Part shown: one piece after another, positions 7,249 through 14,198 of the stretch
How positions within the stretch are numbered: the stretch's first letter is position 1
Layout: each line of letters opens with the position of its first letter
DNA from: Pelagophyceae sp. CCMP2097
Lineage: Eukaryota; Sar; Pelagophyceae
Length of the DNA stretch: 14,198 nucleotides
Assembly: GCA_026770575.1 (NCBI GenBank)
Contig: MU657164.1
Coordinates: 909,965 to 924,162, forward strand
Direction: 5' to 3'
Notes under the pieces: model-generated
The model's input: the letters and a program-made list of their open reading frames with translations, nothing else
Database searches by the model: none
Told to the model about the DNA's origin: nothing
Made by a program: the position numbers and the translations under genes

Positions 7249-9486
7249 ATGCGCCACTCGGCGCCCCGCGCGGCGCTGGCGCGCCGACAACCACTTCGTC
7301 GCTTTGCCGGCAGTGGCGCAGCGGCGGCCGTCGTGTGTACCCTGCCGAGGGATGCGGCGGCGGCCGACGTGCGTCAAGAGCCAGAGGTCGCGCGCGGCCG
7401 GAAGATCGCAGTGGAGGTCGCTTCCGACGCGGCCCCAGCTCGAAAGCCGCAACGTTCCGGCGGCAAAGCAGCGGCCATCGCGCTCAACAAGCAGCTCGTT
7501 TCGAGCGCGACCGCCACCGACGTCCTTTCGCTCTTCGAGGCAAAGGGCGCTGCTTACAACTTTATGAACTTCGCAACGTCGCTGCATCGCCTCGGAGTCC
7601 TCGGCCGTTCGTTCAGAAAGTCATCCGCGCCGCTCCTGCACAAGTTGGTGGACCGCGCCACATCGAGCATCATCAACGAGTCGAACGAGTGGGAACCTCG
7701 GCACCTCGCGAATGCGTGTTGGGGCGTCGCCAAGATCGGCAACGTCGAAGCGCCGGCGCTGTTCGAGGCGATCGCTGTAGAATCGTCAAAGAAGATCACG
7801 ACGTTCAGCCCGCAAGCGCTCACGAATACCGCGTGGGCTTACGCGACGGCGGGCGTCGCGGCGCCGGCGCTGTTCAAGGCCGTCGCCGCGGAATCATCGA
7901 GGAAGATCTCGGCGTTCTCCCAGCAAGAGCTCGCGAACGCCGTGTGGGCATATGCGGCGGCGGGCGTCGAGGCTCCGGCGCTGTTCGAGGCGGTCGCCGC
8001 AGAAGCACCAAAGAAGATGGCGTCGTTCAGCCCGCAAGCGCTCGCGAACACAGTGTGGGCTTATGCGAAGATGGGAATCGAAGCGCCGGCGCTGTTCGAG
8101 GCGGTCGCCTCGGAAGCATCAAAGAAGATCGCGACGTTTAACTCGCAAGACCTTGCGAACACAATTTGGGCCTATGCGACGGCAGGCGTCGAGACGCCGG
8201 CGCTGTTCGAGGCGGTCGCTGCGGAATCATCAAAGAAGATCGCATTGTTCAATTCGCAACAGCTCGCGAATACTGCGTGGGCTTATGCAGCGGCAAAAGT
8301 CGCGGCGCCGGCGCTGTTTGAGACGGTCGCTGCTGAAGCACCAAAGAAGATTGTGAGGTTTAGTTCGCAAGAGCTCGCAAACACCGTCTGGGCCTTTGCA
8401 AAGGCGGGCGTTGCGGCGCCGGCGCTGTTTGCGACCGTCGCCGCGGAATCATCGAAGAAAATTGCGATGTTCAGCCCGCAAGAGCTCGCGAACACCGTGT
8501 GGGCCTATGCGACGGCGGGGATCGCGGCGCCGGTGCTGTTCAAGGCCATAGCCGAAGAAGCACCAAAGATGATCGGGATGTTCAACACGCAAGCGCTCGC
8601 GAACACCGCGTGGGCTTATGCGACGGCGGGCGTCGAAGCGCCGGCGCTGTTCGAGGCGGTCGCTGCGGAATCATCAAAGAAGATCGCAATGTTCGTCCCG
8701 CAAGCGCTCGCGAACACCGTGTGGGCTTATGCTACGGCGGGCGTCGAGGCGCCGGCGCTGTTCGAGGTGATCGCCGCTGAAGCACCAAAGAAGATCGCAA
8801 CGTTCAACCCGCAAGACCTCGCGAACACCGTGTGGGCATATGCGAAAATGGGCGTCGAAGCACCGGCGCTGTTCGAGGGGGTCGCCGCGGAATCATCAAA
8901 GAAGATCGCGACGTTCAATGCGCAAGCACTCGCGAACACCGTGTGGGCTTATGCGACGGCGGGCGTCGAGGCGCAGGCGCTGTTCGAGGTGATTGCTTTG
9001 AGGATCGAAGCGAAGATCAGCGAGCTTAGGGGCGACGGGTTGTGCCAGTTGCACCAAGTCTACGTGCTTCTCCGACTGGAGGCGCCGCAGCACACGTTGA
9101 CTTGGGTTTTGAGTCGGCACGAGGCGGCGCTCCGCGCAGCGTATCTCCGCGAAGAGCCGAGGCCATCTCGATCACAGCGCGGCGTGTCGGCGGCGCTCGA
9201 CCGCATCGGGTGGGTGCACGAGTTTGAGCACGTCACTGCCGAGGGCATCAGCCTCGACATGGCGCACCCGGCTTCAAAGGTCGCTGTGGAGTTCGACGGC
9301 CCGACGCATTATCTCACGGGCGCCTCGGATGACGTTTCGACTCGCGCCCTCGATGGTGCATCCAAGTTCAAGGAGAGGCTGCTCCGGAGCTTGGGTTGGA
9401 AGCTGGTCCGCGTGCCGTACTTTGAATGGGACGCGCGATCGAGCGCCGACCGCGAAGCGTACTTGCGCGGTAAGATTAAAACGTGA
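7249..9486 (+). CDS. OPR-like repeat protein with C-terminal RAP domain, copy 1 (12 repeats)
   Basis: A 745-residue single-exon protein, probably a sequence-specific RNA-binding factor for mitochondrial or plastid transcripts. Residues 1-25 are rich in Arg and Ala without acidic residues, consistent with an organelle-targeting peptide. The unit LANTVWAYATAGVEAPALFE and its continuation repeat twelve times from residue 153 (the first 38, the others 37 residues). Length and the LANTxWAxA core resemble octotricopeptide (OPR) repeats of algal organelle RNA factors. A linker rich in Leu, Arg and His leads to a RAP domain at about 678-743: VAVEFDGPTHY, then KFKERLLRSLGW and VPYFEWD. RAP domains accompany OPR and FAST-type proteins in organelle RNA processing. 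The start is supported because homology with the paralog at 10442 begins at this Met (ARRQPLRRFA shared). The target RNA and the organelle are unknown. Confidence 0.88.
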   Translation: MRHSAPRAALARRQPLRRFAGSGAAAAVVCTLPRDAAAADVRQEPEVARGRKIAVEVASDAAPARKPQRSGGKAAAIALNKQLVSSATATDVLSLFEAKGAAYNFMNFATSLHRLGVLGRSFRKSSAPLLHKLVDRATSSIINESNEWEPRHLANACWGVAKIGNVEAPALFEAIAVESSKKITTFSPQALTNTAWAYATAGVAAPALFKAVAAESSRKISAFSQQELANAVWAYAAAGVEAPALFEAVAAEAPKKMASFSPQALANTVWAYAKMGIEAPALFEAVASEASKKIATFNSQDLANTIWAYATAGVETPALFEAVAAESSKKIALFNSQQLANTAWAYAAAKVAAPALFETVAAEAPKKIVRFSSQELANTVWAFAKAGVAAPALFATVAAESSKKIAMFSPQELANTVWAYATAGIAAPVLFKAIAEEAPKMIGMFNTQALANTAWAYATAGVEAPALFEAVAAESSKKIAMFVPQALANTVWAYATAGVEAPALFEVIAAEAPKKIATFNPQDLANTVWAYAKMGVEAPALFEGVAAESSKKIATFNAQALANTVWAYATAGVEAQALFEVIALRIEAKISELRGDGLCQLHQVYVLLRLEAPQHTLTWVLSRHEAALRAAYLREEPRPSRSQRGVSAALDRIGWVHEFEHVTAEGISLDMAHPASKVAVEFDGPTHYLTGASDDVSTRALDGASKFKERLLRSLGWKLVRVPYFEWDARSSADREAYLRGKIKT
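7705..9039 (+). repeat. Twelve in-frame 111-bp coding repeats (copy 1)
   Basis: Coding tandem repeats of 111 bases, with the first unit 114. They are very similar at DNA level: strings such as GCGCCGGCGCTGTTCGAGGC recur in most units. Glu-Ser-Ser-Lys-Lys and Glu-Ala-Pro-Lys-Lys unit types alternate in places (for example units 8-11), suggesting that some units duplicated as pairs. Confidence 0.9.
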
Positions 9487-10441
9487 CGCTTGATATGCCC
9501 CCGGCCGCGAAGACCATTGGTGCAAACTCCACGGGCGAGGGAGGGGCCGTGAGCGACCCTCGTCGTCACCCGCAAAAAAAGTGCTTGCGGAGGAATGCCT
9601 TTGGACCGTCATGGTCATCCTCGCATGAGGGCGACGCACGCGAGGGCGGTGGTCGCTCCCAGGCCGCCGCGGACCGTCCGCCGGGAGCCGCGCAGCATCC
9701 AAGATGCGAGCGCCGGCGGGCTTCCGGAAACGCCCGCGCGCGCCGGGGCGATGCCATCGATCGCGCTTAGACACTCCTCCATCTACCGCGCGCCCAGCGA
9801 CATGCCTCCGTCGCCGCCCTGCGCCGTCCCAGAGCCACGCCGTCTTGTCGGCGCTCGCTGTCAAGACGCGCTCGCCGTCGGCCGAGAACGTGCAGCTGCT
9901 GACCCAGACGGTACACCTCTTGAGGATGGGGATGTCCTTTTAAAAACGGTCCATCCAGACGAGTCAGCGCGCACCACGGCCCATGCAGCTCGAGCGACGG
10001 GTCTCGTCTCTTCGGAGCCCGTCCGGTGCTGCCGCCACCCGGAGGCTGCGCGCGCTCACGTCGCTTTGCAGCAGCGCGGGGCGCGGCGCCGGGGTCGACG
10101 GCGGGTCGCGCGGCAACGCCAGCGCGCCGCGGCGCGGCGCGGCCGTGGCACCGCCGGCTCCTCTGTGCCTCTGGCGATCCTTCGTGTCTCGAGCATTCCT
10201 GCGTGGCCGGGCCGGTCCCCGCGGGCGCCGGCGATGCCGACGATGCCGAGGGCCATCTCGCCACGGCCATCTCGCGATCGCCGCGACGAAGTCGACTTCA
10301 CGCGGGCGAGAGTGTGTTTACTTTCAGGGCGATATTTTCGGCGACGCGAAGGGACGCGACCGTGACTCCGATCGGACGCACCCCACACTGTGTGCACCCG
10401 AGGCCTGTACCGTGCTCCGAGCGCGAGACGCAGCCGACGGC
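9487..10441. other. Spacer between the two RAP genes
   Basis: It contains a decayed antisense WD40 fragment (9820-9958) and otherwise no gene I can support. A plus frame continuous with RAP gene 2 is open from an ATG at 9983, but the extra 153 residues are Arg/Ala-rich, have no counterpart in copy 1 and overlap the antisense relic. The last 15 or so bases before 10442 resemble those before 7249 (ACGGCATGCGC shared), marking the edge of the duplicated segment. Confidence 0.5.
9820..9958 (-). pseudogene. WD40-repeat relic, frameshifted
   Basis: On the minus strand one frame reads VSSCTFSADGERVLTASADK and then TAWLWDG (about 9906-9823), a typical WD40 blade with the S-A-D-G-x-x-V-L-T-A-S-x-D-K-T core and Trp-Asp end. 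The residues expected just before it, PFLKGHPHPQEV, are found in a different frame (about 9949-9914), and the WD frame itself has a TAA at about 9942-9940. No initiating Met or second intact blade is visible nearby. I read this as a decayed fragment of a WD40 gene; an exon of a spliced gene is possible but less likely, because the frame change falls inside one blade. Confidence 0.5.
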
Positions 10442-12424
10442 ATGCGCACGCTCGGCCCCCGCGCGGCGCTGGCGCGCCGACAACCACTTCGTCGCTTCGC
10501 TGCCAATGGTCCAGCGGCGCTCGTCGTGCGCAACCTGCCGAGGGTCGCCACGGCGGCCGGCATGCGCCGAGCGCTCGCCACCGCGACCATCGAGACGGCA
10601 GAGCCGGAAGTCGCGCGCGACGATGCGCACGGCGCCACCGTGCGCGGCCGGAAGATCGCAGTGGAACTCGCTTCCGACGCGGGCCCAGCTCGAAAGCCTG
10701 CCACGACGCAGCCGCAACATCCCGGCGGCAAAGCAGCGGCCATCGCGCTCAACAAGCAGCTCTTTTCGAGCGAGGCCGCCGGCGACGTCCTTTCGCTCTT
10801 CGAGGACAAGAGCGATGATTTCAACTACGTCAACTTCGCCACATCGCTGCATCGCCTCGGCATCCTCAGCCGTTCGTTAGAAAAGTCATCTCGGCCGCTC
10901 CTGCAGAAGTTGGTGGACCGCGCGACATCGAGCATCATCGACGAGATGAACGAGTGGGAATCTCGGGAACTCTCAAATGCGTGTTGGGGCGTCGCCAAGA
11001 TCGGCAACGTCGAAGCGCCGGCGCTGTTCGAAGCGGTCGCTGCGCAATCACGGAAGAAGATCGCGACGTTCAACTCGCAAGCGCTCGCGAACACCGCGTG
11101 GGCTTACGCGACGGCGGGCGTCGAAGCGCCGGCGCTGTTCAAGGCCGTTGCAGCGGAATCATCGAAGAAGATCGTAACGTTCAACTCGCAAAACCTCGCG
11201 AAAACCGTGTGGGCTTACTCGACGTTGGGAGTCGAGGCGCCGGCGCTGTTCGAGGCGGTCGCTGCAGAAGCACCGAAAAGGATCGCGACGTTCGACCCAC
11301 AGGCGCTCGCGAACACCGTGTGGGCCTATGCGACGGCAGGAGTCGCGGCGCCGGCGCTGTTCGAGACCGTCGCCGCGGAATCACTGAAGAAGATTGCAAT
11401 GTTCACCCCGCAACCGCTCGCGAAGATTGTGTGGGCTTATGCGACGGCGGGCTTCGCGGCGCCGGCGCTATTTAAGGCCGTCGCTACCGAAGCACCAAAG
11501 GAGATCGAGATGTTCACCCCGCAAGCGCTCGCGAATACCGTATGGGCATATGCAACGGCGGGCGTCGCGGCGCCGGCGCTGTTCAAGGCCGTCGCTTCCG
11601 AAGCACCAAAGAAGATCGCGACGTTGAACTCGCAAAACCTCGCGAATACCGCGTGGGCCTATGCGACGGCAGGCATCGAGGCGCCGGCGCTGTTCGAGGC
11701 GGTCGCTGCGGAATCATCAAAGAAGATGGCGACGTTCAACTCGCAAGCGCTCGCCAACACCGTGTGGGCTTATGCGTTTGCAGGCGTCGAGGCGCCGGCG
11801 CTGTTCGAGGCGGTCGCCGCGGAATCATCAAAGAAGATCGCGACTTACAGCCCGCAAGACCTCGCGAATACCGTGTGGGCTTATACGACGGCGGGCGTCG
11901 AAGCGTCGGCGCTGTTCGAGGTGATTGCTTTGAGCATCGAAGCGAATATCAGCCAGTTCAGCCCTGACGGGCTGTCTCAGCTGCACCAGGTCCACGTTTA
12001 TCTCCGACTGGAGGCGCCGCAGCACGCGTTGACTTTGGTTTTGAGTCGGCACGAGGCCGAGCTTCGCGCAGCGTATCTCCGCCAAGAACCAAGGGCTCGA
12101 TTGCGGCGATCGCAGCGCGCCGTGTCGGCGGCGCTCAACCACATCGGCTGGGCGCACGAGTTCGGGTACGTCACTGCCGAGGGCATCCGCCTCGTCATGG
12201 CGCAGCCGGCTTCAAAGGTCGCCGTCGAGTTCGACGGCCCGACGCACTACCTCGCGGGCGCCTCGGGCGACGTTTCGACTCGCACCCGCGACGGCGCGTC
12301 CAAGTTCAAGGAGCGGCTTGTCCGCCGTCTGGGTTGGACCGTGGTCCGCGTGCCCTACTTTGAATGGGACTATCGATCGAACGCCGAACGAGAAGCGTAC
12401 TTGCGCGGTAAGATCAAAACATGA
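10442..12424 (+). CDS. OPR-like repeat protein with C-terminal RAP domain, copy 2 (9 repeats)
   Basis: A 660-residue paralog of the protein at 7249, with the same layout and probably the same class of role, organelle RNA binding or processing. An Arg/Ala-rich N-terminus contains AALARRQPLRRFA, shared with copy 1. A conserved pre-repeat segment has GGKAAAIALNKQL and DVLSLFE. Nine repeats run from residue 177 (the first 38, the others 37 residues), followed by a RAP domain at about 593-658 with VAVEFDGPTHY and VPYFEWD. Compared with copy 1 it has three fewer repeats and extra N-terminal residues (an ALATATIETAE stretch and TTQPQHP). Met at 10442 is preferred over the upstream in-frame ATG at 9983 because the alignment with copy 1 starts there. 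Some repeats carry unusual residues at the conserved core (LAKTVWAYSTLG, LAKIVWAYATAG), which may reflect a different target. Confidence 0.87.
   Translation: MRTLGPRAALARRQPLRRFAANGPAALVVRNLPRVATAAGMRRALATATIETAEPEVARDDAHGATVRGRKIAVELASDAGPARKPATTQPQHPGGKAAAIALNKQLFSSEAAGDVLSLFEDKSDDFNYVNFATSLHRLGILSRSLEKSSRPLLQKLVDRATSSIIDEMNEWESRELSNACWGVAKIGNVEAPALFEAVAAQSRKKIATFNSQALANTAWAYATAGVEAPALFKAVAAESSKKIVTFNSQNLAKTVWAYSTLGVEAPALFEAVAAEAPKRIATFDPQALANTVWAYATAGVAAPALFETVAAESLKKIAMFTPQPLAKIVWAYATAGFAAPALFKAVATEAPKEIEMFTPQALANTVWAYATAGVAAPALFKAVASEAPKKIATLNSQNLANTAWAYATAGIEAPALFEAVAAESSKKMATFNSQALANTVWAYAFAGVEAPALFEAVAAESSKKIATYSPQDLANTVWAYTTAGVEASALFEVIALSIEANISQFSPDGLSQLHQVHVYLRLEAPQHALTLVLSRHEAELRAAYLRQEPRARLRRSQRAVSAALNHIGWAHEFGYVTAEGIRLVMAQPASKVAVEFDGPTHYLAGASGDVSTRTRDGASKFKERLVRRLGWTVVRVPYFEWDYRSNAEREAYLRGKIKT
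10970..11971 (+). repeat. Nine in-frame 111-bp coding repeats (copy 2)
   Basis: The same 111-base coding unit as in the 7249 gene, nine copies with the first 114 bases long. The first unit, with the N-V insertion in AKIGNVEAP, and the last, with ALFEVIAL, match the first and last units of copy 1. The difference in number therefore comes from gain or loss of internal units. Confidence 0.9.
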
Positions 12425-12958
12425 CTTCCGGTGCCATAAGGACGCCCCCCGGCGCAATGTGTAGACTCTTTTCGGAGCTGAGACTCCCGGCCGCGATGTG
12501 TAGACAGGCGATGTGCACACGGAGTCTATCGGGCAAGAGGCGTCACGTGTGGCGCTCGAGAACGTCTCGCCGGTCATTTAATACAGACTCGAAAAGTTTC
12601 CCGGCTACAGAAAGCAAGGGTGGATCTTAAGCAAGCAAGGAACTTGAAATGAGACGGTAATTCGCCCAATCCGTCGGCGCCCGCTCCGCCGCGGTGGCCG
12701 GAGGACCGCCGCGGCGGCCGGCGCCACGGCCGCCCGCGGCCGAGGGCCAGGGGCGCTCCTCAGCGGCTCCTTGCCAGATGCGACGACGATTTCGACCCGT
12801 CGAAGCCCTTTTGCGGGCCAAGATTGTGGGCCCCTCGGCGGCGTCTTCGATGGGGCAAATGCCGCTTTTTGGGCCTCTTCGCCAGCCCGCCGGGACCTCC
12901 GAGGCCAGCGAGCCATCGGGAGGCCGAGCATGCAAATGCGTGTCTTTACGTTTAAAGG
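12425..12958. other. Intergenic region, convergent 3' ends, no gene supported
   Basis: It lies between the stop of RAP gene 2 and the stop of the minus-strand kelch gene. A minus frame is open from about 12985 to 12627 and includes KRKDTHLHARPPDG, but it overlaps the kelch 3' end in another frame and shows no domain. A GC-rich near-repeat (12686-12701 and 12706-12721, CCGCCGCGG[T/C]GGCCGG) is present. I see no RNA gene or terminator. Confidence 0.45.
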
Positions 12959-14086
12959 TCACCGGCGCGGGCGCATCGCTCGCGCGCCCGTAAAAGCGCC
13001 GACGGCGAGCACCTCCGTCGTCGATTGGTGGCCTCCGAGCACGAGGATCCTCGGTCCTTCCTCCGCAGCGTCGAGGTGAACGGCTGTGATGTTGCCGCGC
13101 CCAGTCTGCATGGTCGGCCCAGGCTCGAACTCCATTGTCGCGAGGTCGAGGAGCTCGGTCGTGGCCAATGCTGTGTTTGCCGAGTCCTGGCCGCCGACGA
13201 CGAGGACGTGTCGAGCGTCGACTCGCACGGCCGCGCAGAAACAGCGTGCCGAGCCCATCGACGGACCGGGTGCGAACGCCATGGTCCGGATGTCGAGTAC
13301 CTCCGTCGTGATCAAAGGTCCCGAACCTGAACTGCCACCGGCCACCATGATACGGTGCTCGTCGAGCGCGACGACCGCGCATCCTATGCGCGGAGCGGCC
13401 ATGGCGGGCCCCGGCGTGAAGGCCATCGTGTCGAGGCTGAAAATCTCGGTAGTCGACACGCAAGACGTGTCATCGTACCCGCCAATGACGAGGATCCTGC
13501 GAGCGTCGAGCGCGACAGTAGCACATAAGCATCGTGCCGACTGCATGTTCGGTCCGCGCGTGAACGTGAGCGTCGAGAGGTGGAGGATCTCCGTCGTGTT
13601 CAAATCGTCATTATCGTCGTTCCCTCCACCCGCCACCAACACCCGATTTCTGTCGATCTGGACAGCTGCGTGGCCATACCGCGCTGTGAGCATGTCCGGC
13701 CCAGCCGTAAAGGCTATTATTGCCTGCGTGTCGAGCAATGCCGTCGTGTCTAAAGCAGACCCACTCGAACGACCGCCAAACACGATAACGCGCCCGCCAG
13801 CAAGCACGGCGGCGCAACAACCACGACTAGTGCCCATCTCCGGCCCCGGCCGGAACGTCGCGCCATCGGTCCACGGCCGCGCGCCAAACACGGCGACCTC
13901 GAGGCCAAAGTAGTCCAGCTCCTGCACCAGCGCTTGCTGCGCGGCCTCGGGTAATGCATGGATCGCCCTCCGCATGCGATGACCGTCTGGAGGGTCGCCG
14001 CGCAAAAAGTCGAGGAGTATGCGGAAGCGCTCGCCGTAGACTGCGCAGCTGCCGCATGCGGCGTAGTTGCTTTTTGCTGTTGCTGC
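12959..14086 (-). CDS. T1-type BTB (C-terminal part) + kelch-repeat protein, 5' end unresolved
   Basis: A frame of 375 codons is open from 14086 to a stop at 12961-12959. Its start (residues 17-31, YGERFRILLDFLRGD) resembles the end of a potassium-channel tetramerisation (T1/BTB) domain, followed by LVQELDYFGLEV (53-64), the usual last helix. Six kelch repeats follow from residue 78 to about 355. Each begins F-x-P/A-G-P-x-M, carries an R-V/I-L-V-x-G-G strand and ends in TTE-x-L-x-L, the five complete blades being about 48 residues; the last is shorter. Such proteins usually form beta-propellers, and BTB-kelch proteins often serve as Cullin-3 adaptors. No in-frame ATG precedes the T1 motif (the first is at 13975) and TGA at 14089-14087 ends the open stretch, so the first part of the BTB must be in an upstream exon, probably beyond 14198. 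A candidate donor GTGAGC at 14090-14085 is not convincing. Confidence 0.75.
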   Translation of the reverse strand, partial: AATAKSNYAACGSCAVYGERFRILLDFLRGDPPDGHRMRRAIHALPEAAQQALVQELDYFGLEVAVFGARPWTDGATFRPGPEMGTSRGCCAAVLAGGRVIVFGGRSSGSALDTTALLDTQAIIAFTAGPDMLTARYGHAAVQIDRNRVLVAGGGNDDNDDLNTTEILHLSTLTFTRGPNMQSARCLCATVALDARRILVIGGYDDTSCVSTTEIFSLDTMAFTPGPAMAAPRIGCAVVALDEHRIMVAGGSSGSGPLITTEVLDIRTMAFAPGPSMGSARCFCAAVRVDARHVLVVGGQDSANTALATTELLDLATMEFEPGPTMQTGRGNITAVHLDAAEEGPRILVLGGHQSTTEVLAVGAFTGARAMRPRR

Positions 14087-14198
14087 TCACGGTAAATCCG
14101 TCGCAGGCGTCGCAGCTGCCTCATGCAGCCGTCGCAGGCGGCGCATCCTTCTTTTGCCTATGCTTGCGAGCAGCCGCAGCAGGCGGCGCAGTCGCCTT
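14087..14198 (-). other. Unresolved 5' region of the kelch gene
   Basis: The stretch is rich in CGCAG/CTGCG strings. CGCAGCTGCCGCATGCG (14044-14060) has a near copy at 14111-14127, 67 bases away. No T1-domain beginning is recognised in any minus-strand frame; the frames give Arg-Leu-rich or Ala-Pro-rich low-complexity peptides. It may be intron or 5' untranslated sequence. Confidence 0.3.

Noticed and set aside
9983..10441. N-terminal extension of RAP gene 2 from the ATG at 9983
   Set aside because: It is Arg/Ala-rich, absent from the paralog and overlaps the antisense WD40 relic. Homology starts at 10442.
12627..13463. A 278-codon minus-strand frame overlapping the kelch gene
   Set aside because: It runs in another frame through the kelch repeats, with a periodic composition that mirrors them, and has no domain of its own.

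Overview
The window looks like nuclear DNA of a GC-rich microalga. The best guess is a stramenopile of the pelagophyte type (Aureococcus-like); a haptophyte or dinoflagellate relative is not excluded. The reasons are spliced genes with GT-AG introns, a MYND + RING + Sel1 protein of a kind common in such algae, OPR-like repeat + RAP-domain proteins typical of organelle RNA biology in algae, a potassium-channel-type BTB (T1) + kelch protein, and simple-sequence arrays inside introns. No prokaryotic operon structure, tRNA, rRNA or CRISPR is visible. The taxonomic call is inference from protein style, not from a marker gene.

Layout. (1) 242-5103, plus strand: one carbohydrate-type sulfotransferase gene that I reconstruct as five exons (242-580, 686-1094, 1438-1820, 3329-3479, 4904-5103; 493 residues). 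Its PAPS-binding motifs and C-terminal signature lie in different reading frames up to 4 kb apart, and the proposed splice sites join them in frame. Introns 3 and 4 (about 1.5 and 1.4 kb) are filled with degenerate short-unit arrays; intron 3 also holds two copies of a roughly 205-bp element with terminal inverted repeats. (2) 5104-5787: no gene seen. (3) 5788-6813, minus: intact MYND-RING-Sel1 protein, 341 residues. (4) 6814-7248: divergent intergenic region. (5) 7249-9486, plus: OPR-like/RAP protein with twelve 37-residue repeats. (6) 9487-10441: spacer with a frameshifted antisense WD40 relic. (7) 10442-12424, plus: paralogous OPR-like/RAP protein with nine repeats. (8) 12425-12958: no gene seen. 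(9) 12959 to about 14086, minus: T1-type BTB/kelch protein whose 5' end is unresolved.

The genes do not form a pathway. The two RAP proteins are duplicates, probably imported into an organelle to act on RNA. The sulfotransferase should act in the Golgi. The MYND-RING-Sel1 and kelch proteins look like protein-interaction or ubiquitin-adaptor proteins. I found no clear evidence of an undescribed multi-gene system. The most unusual material is the structure of the sulfotransferase gene: exon-start sequence duplicated at two 3' splice sites, complementary arrays in the introns on either side of a 151-base exon, and a small inverted-repeat element family.
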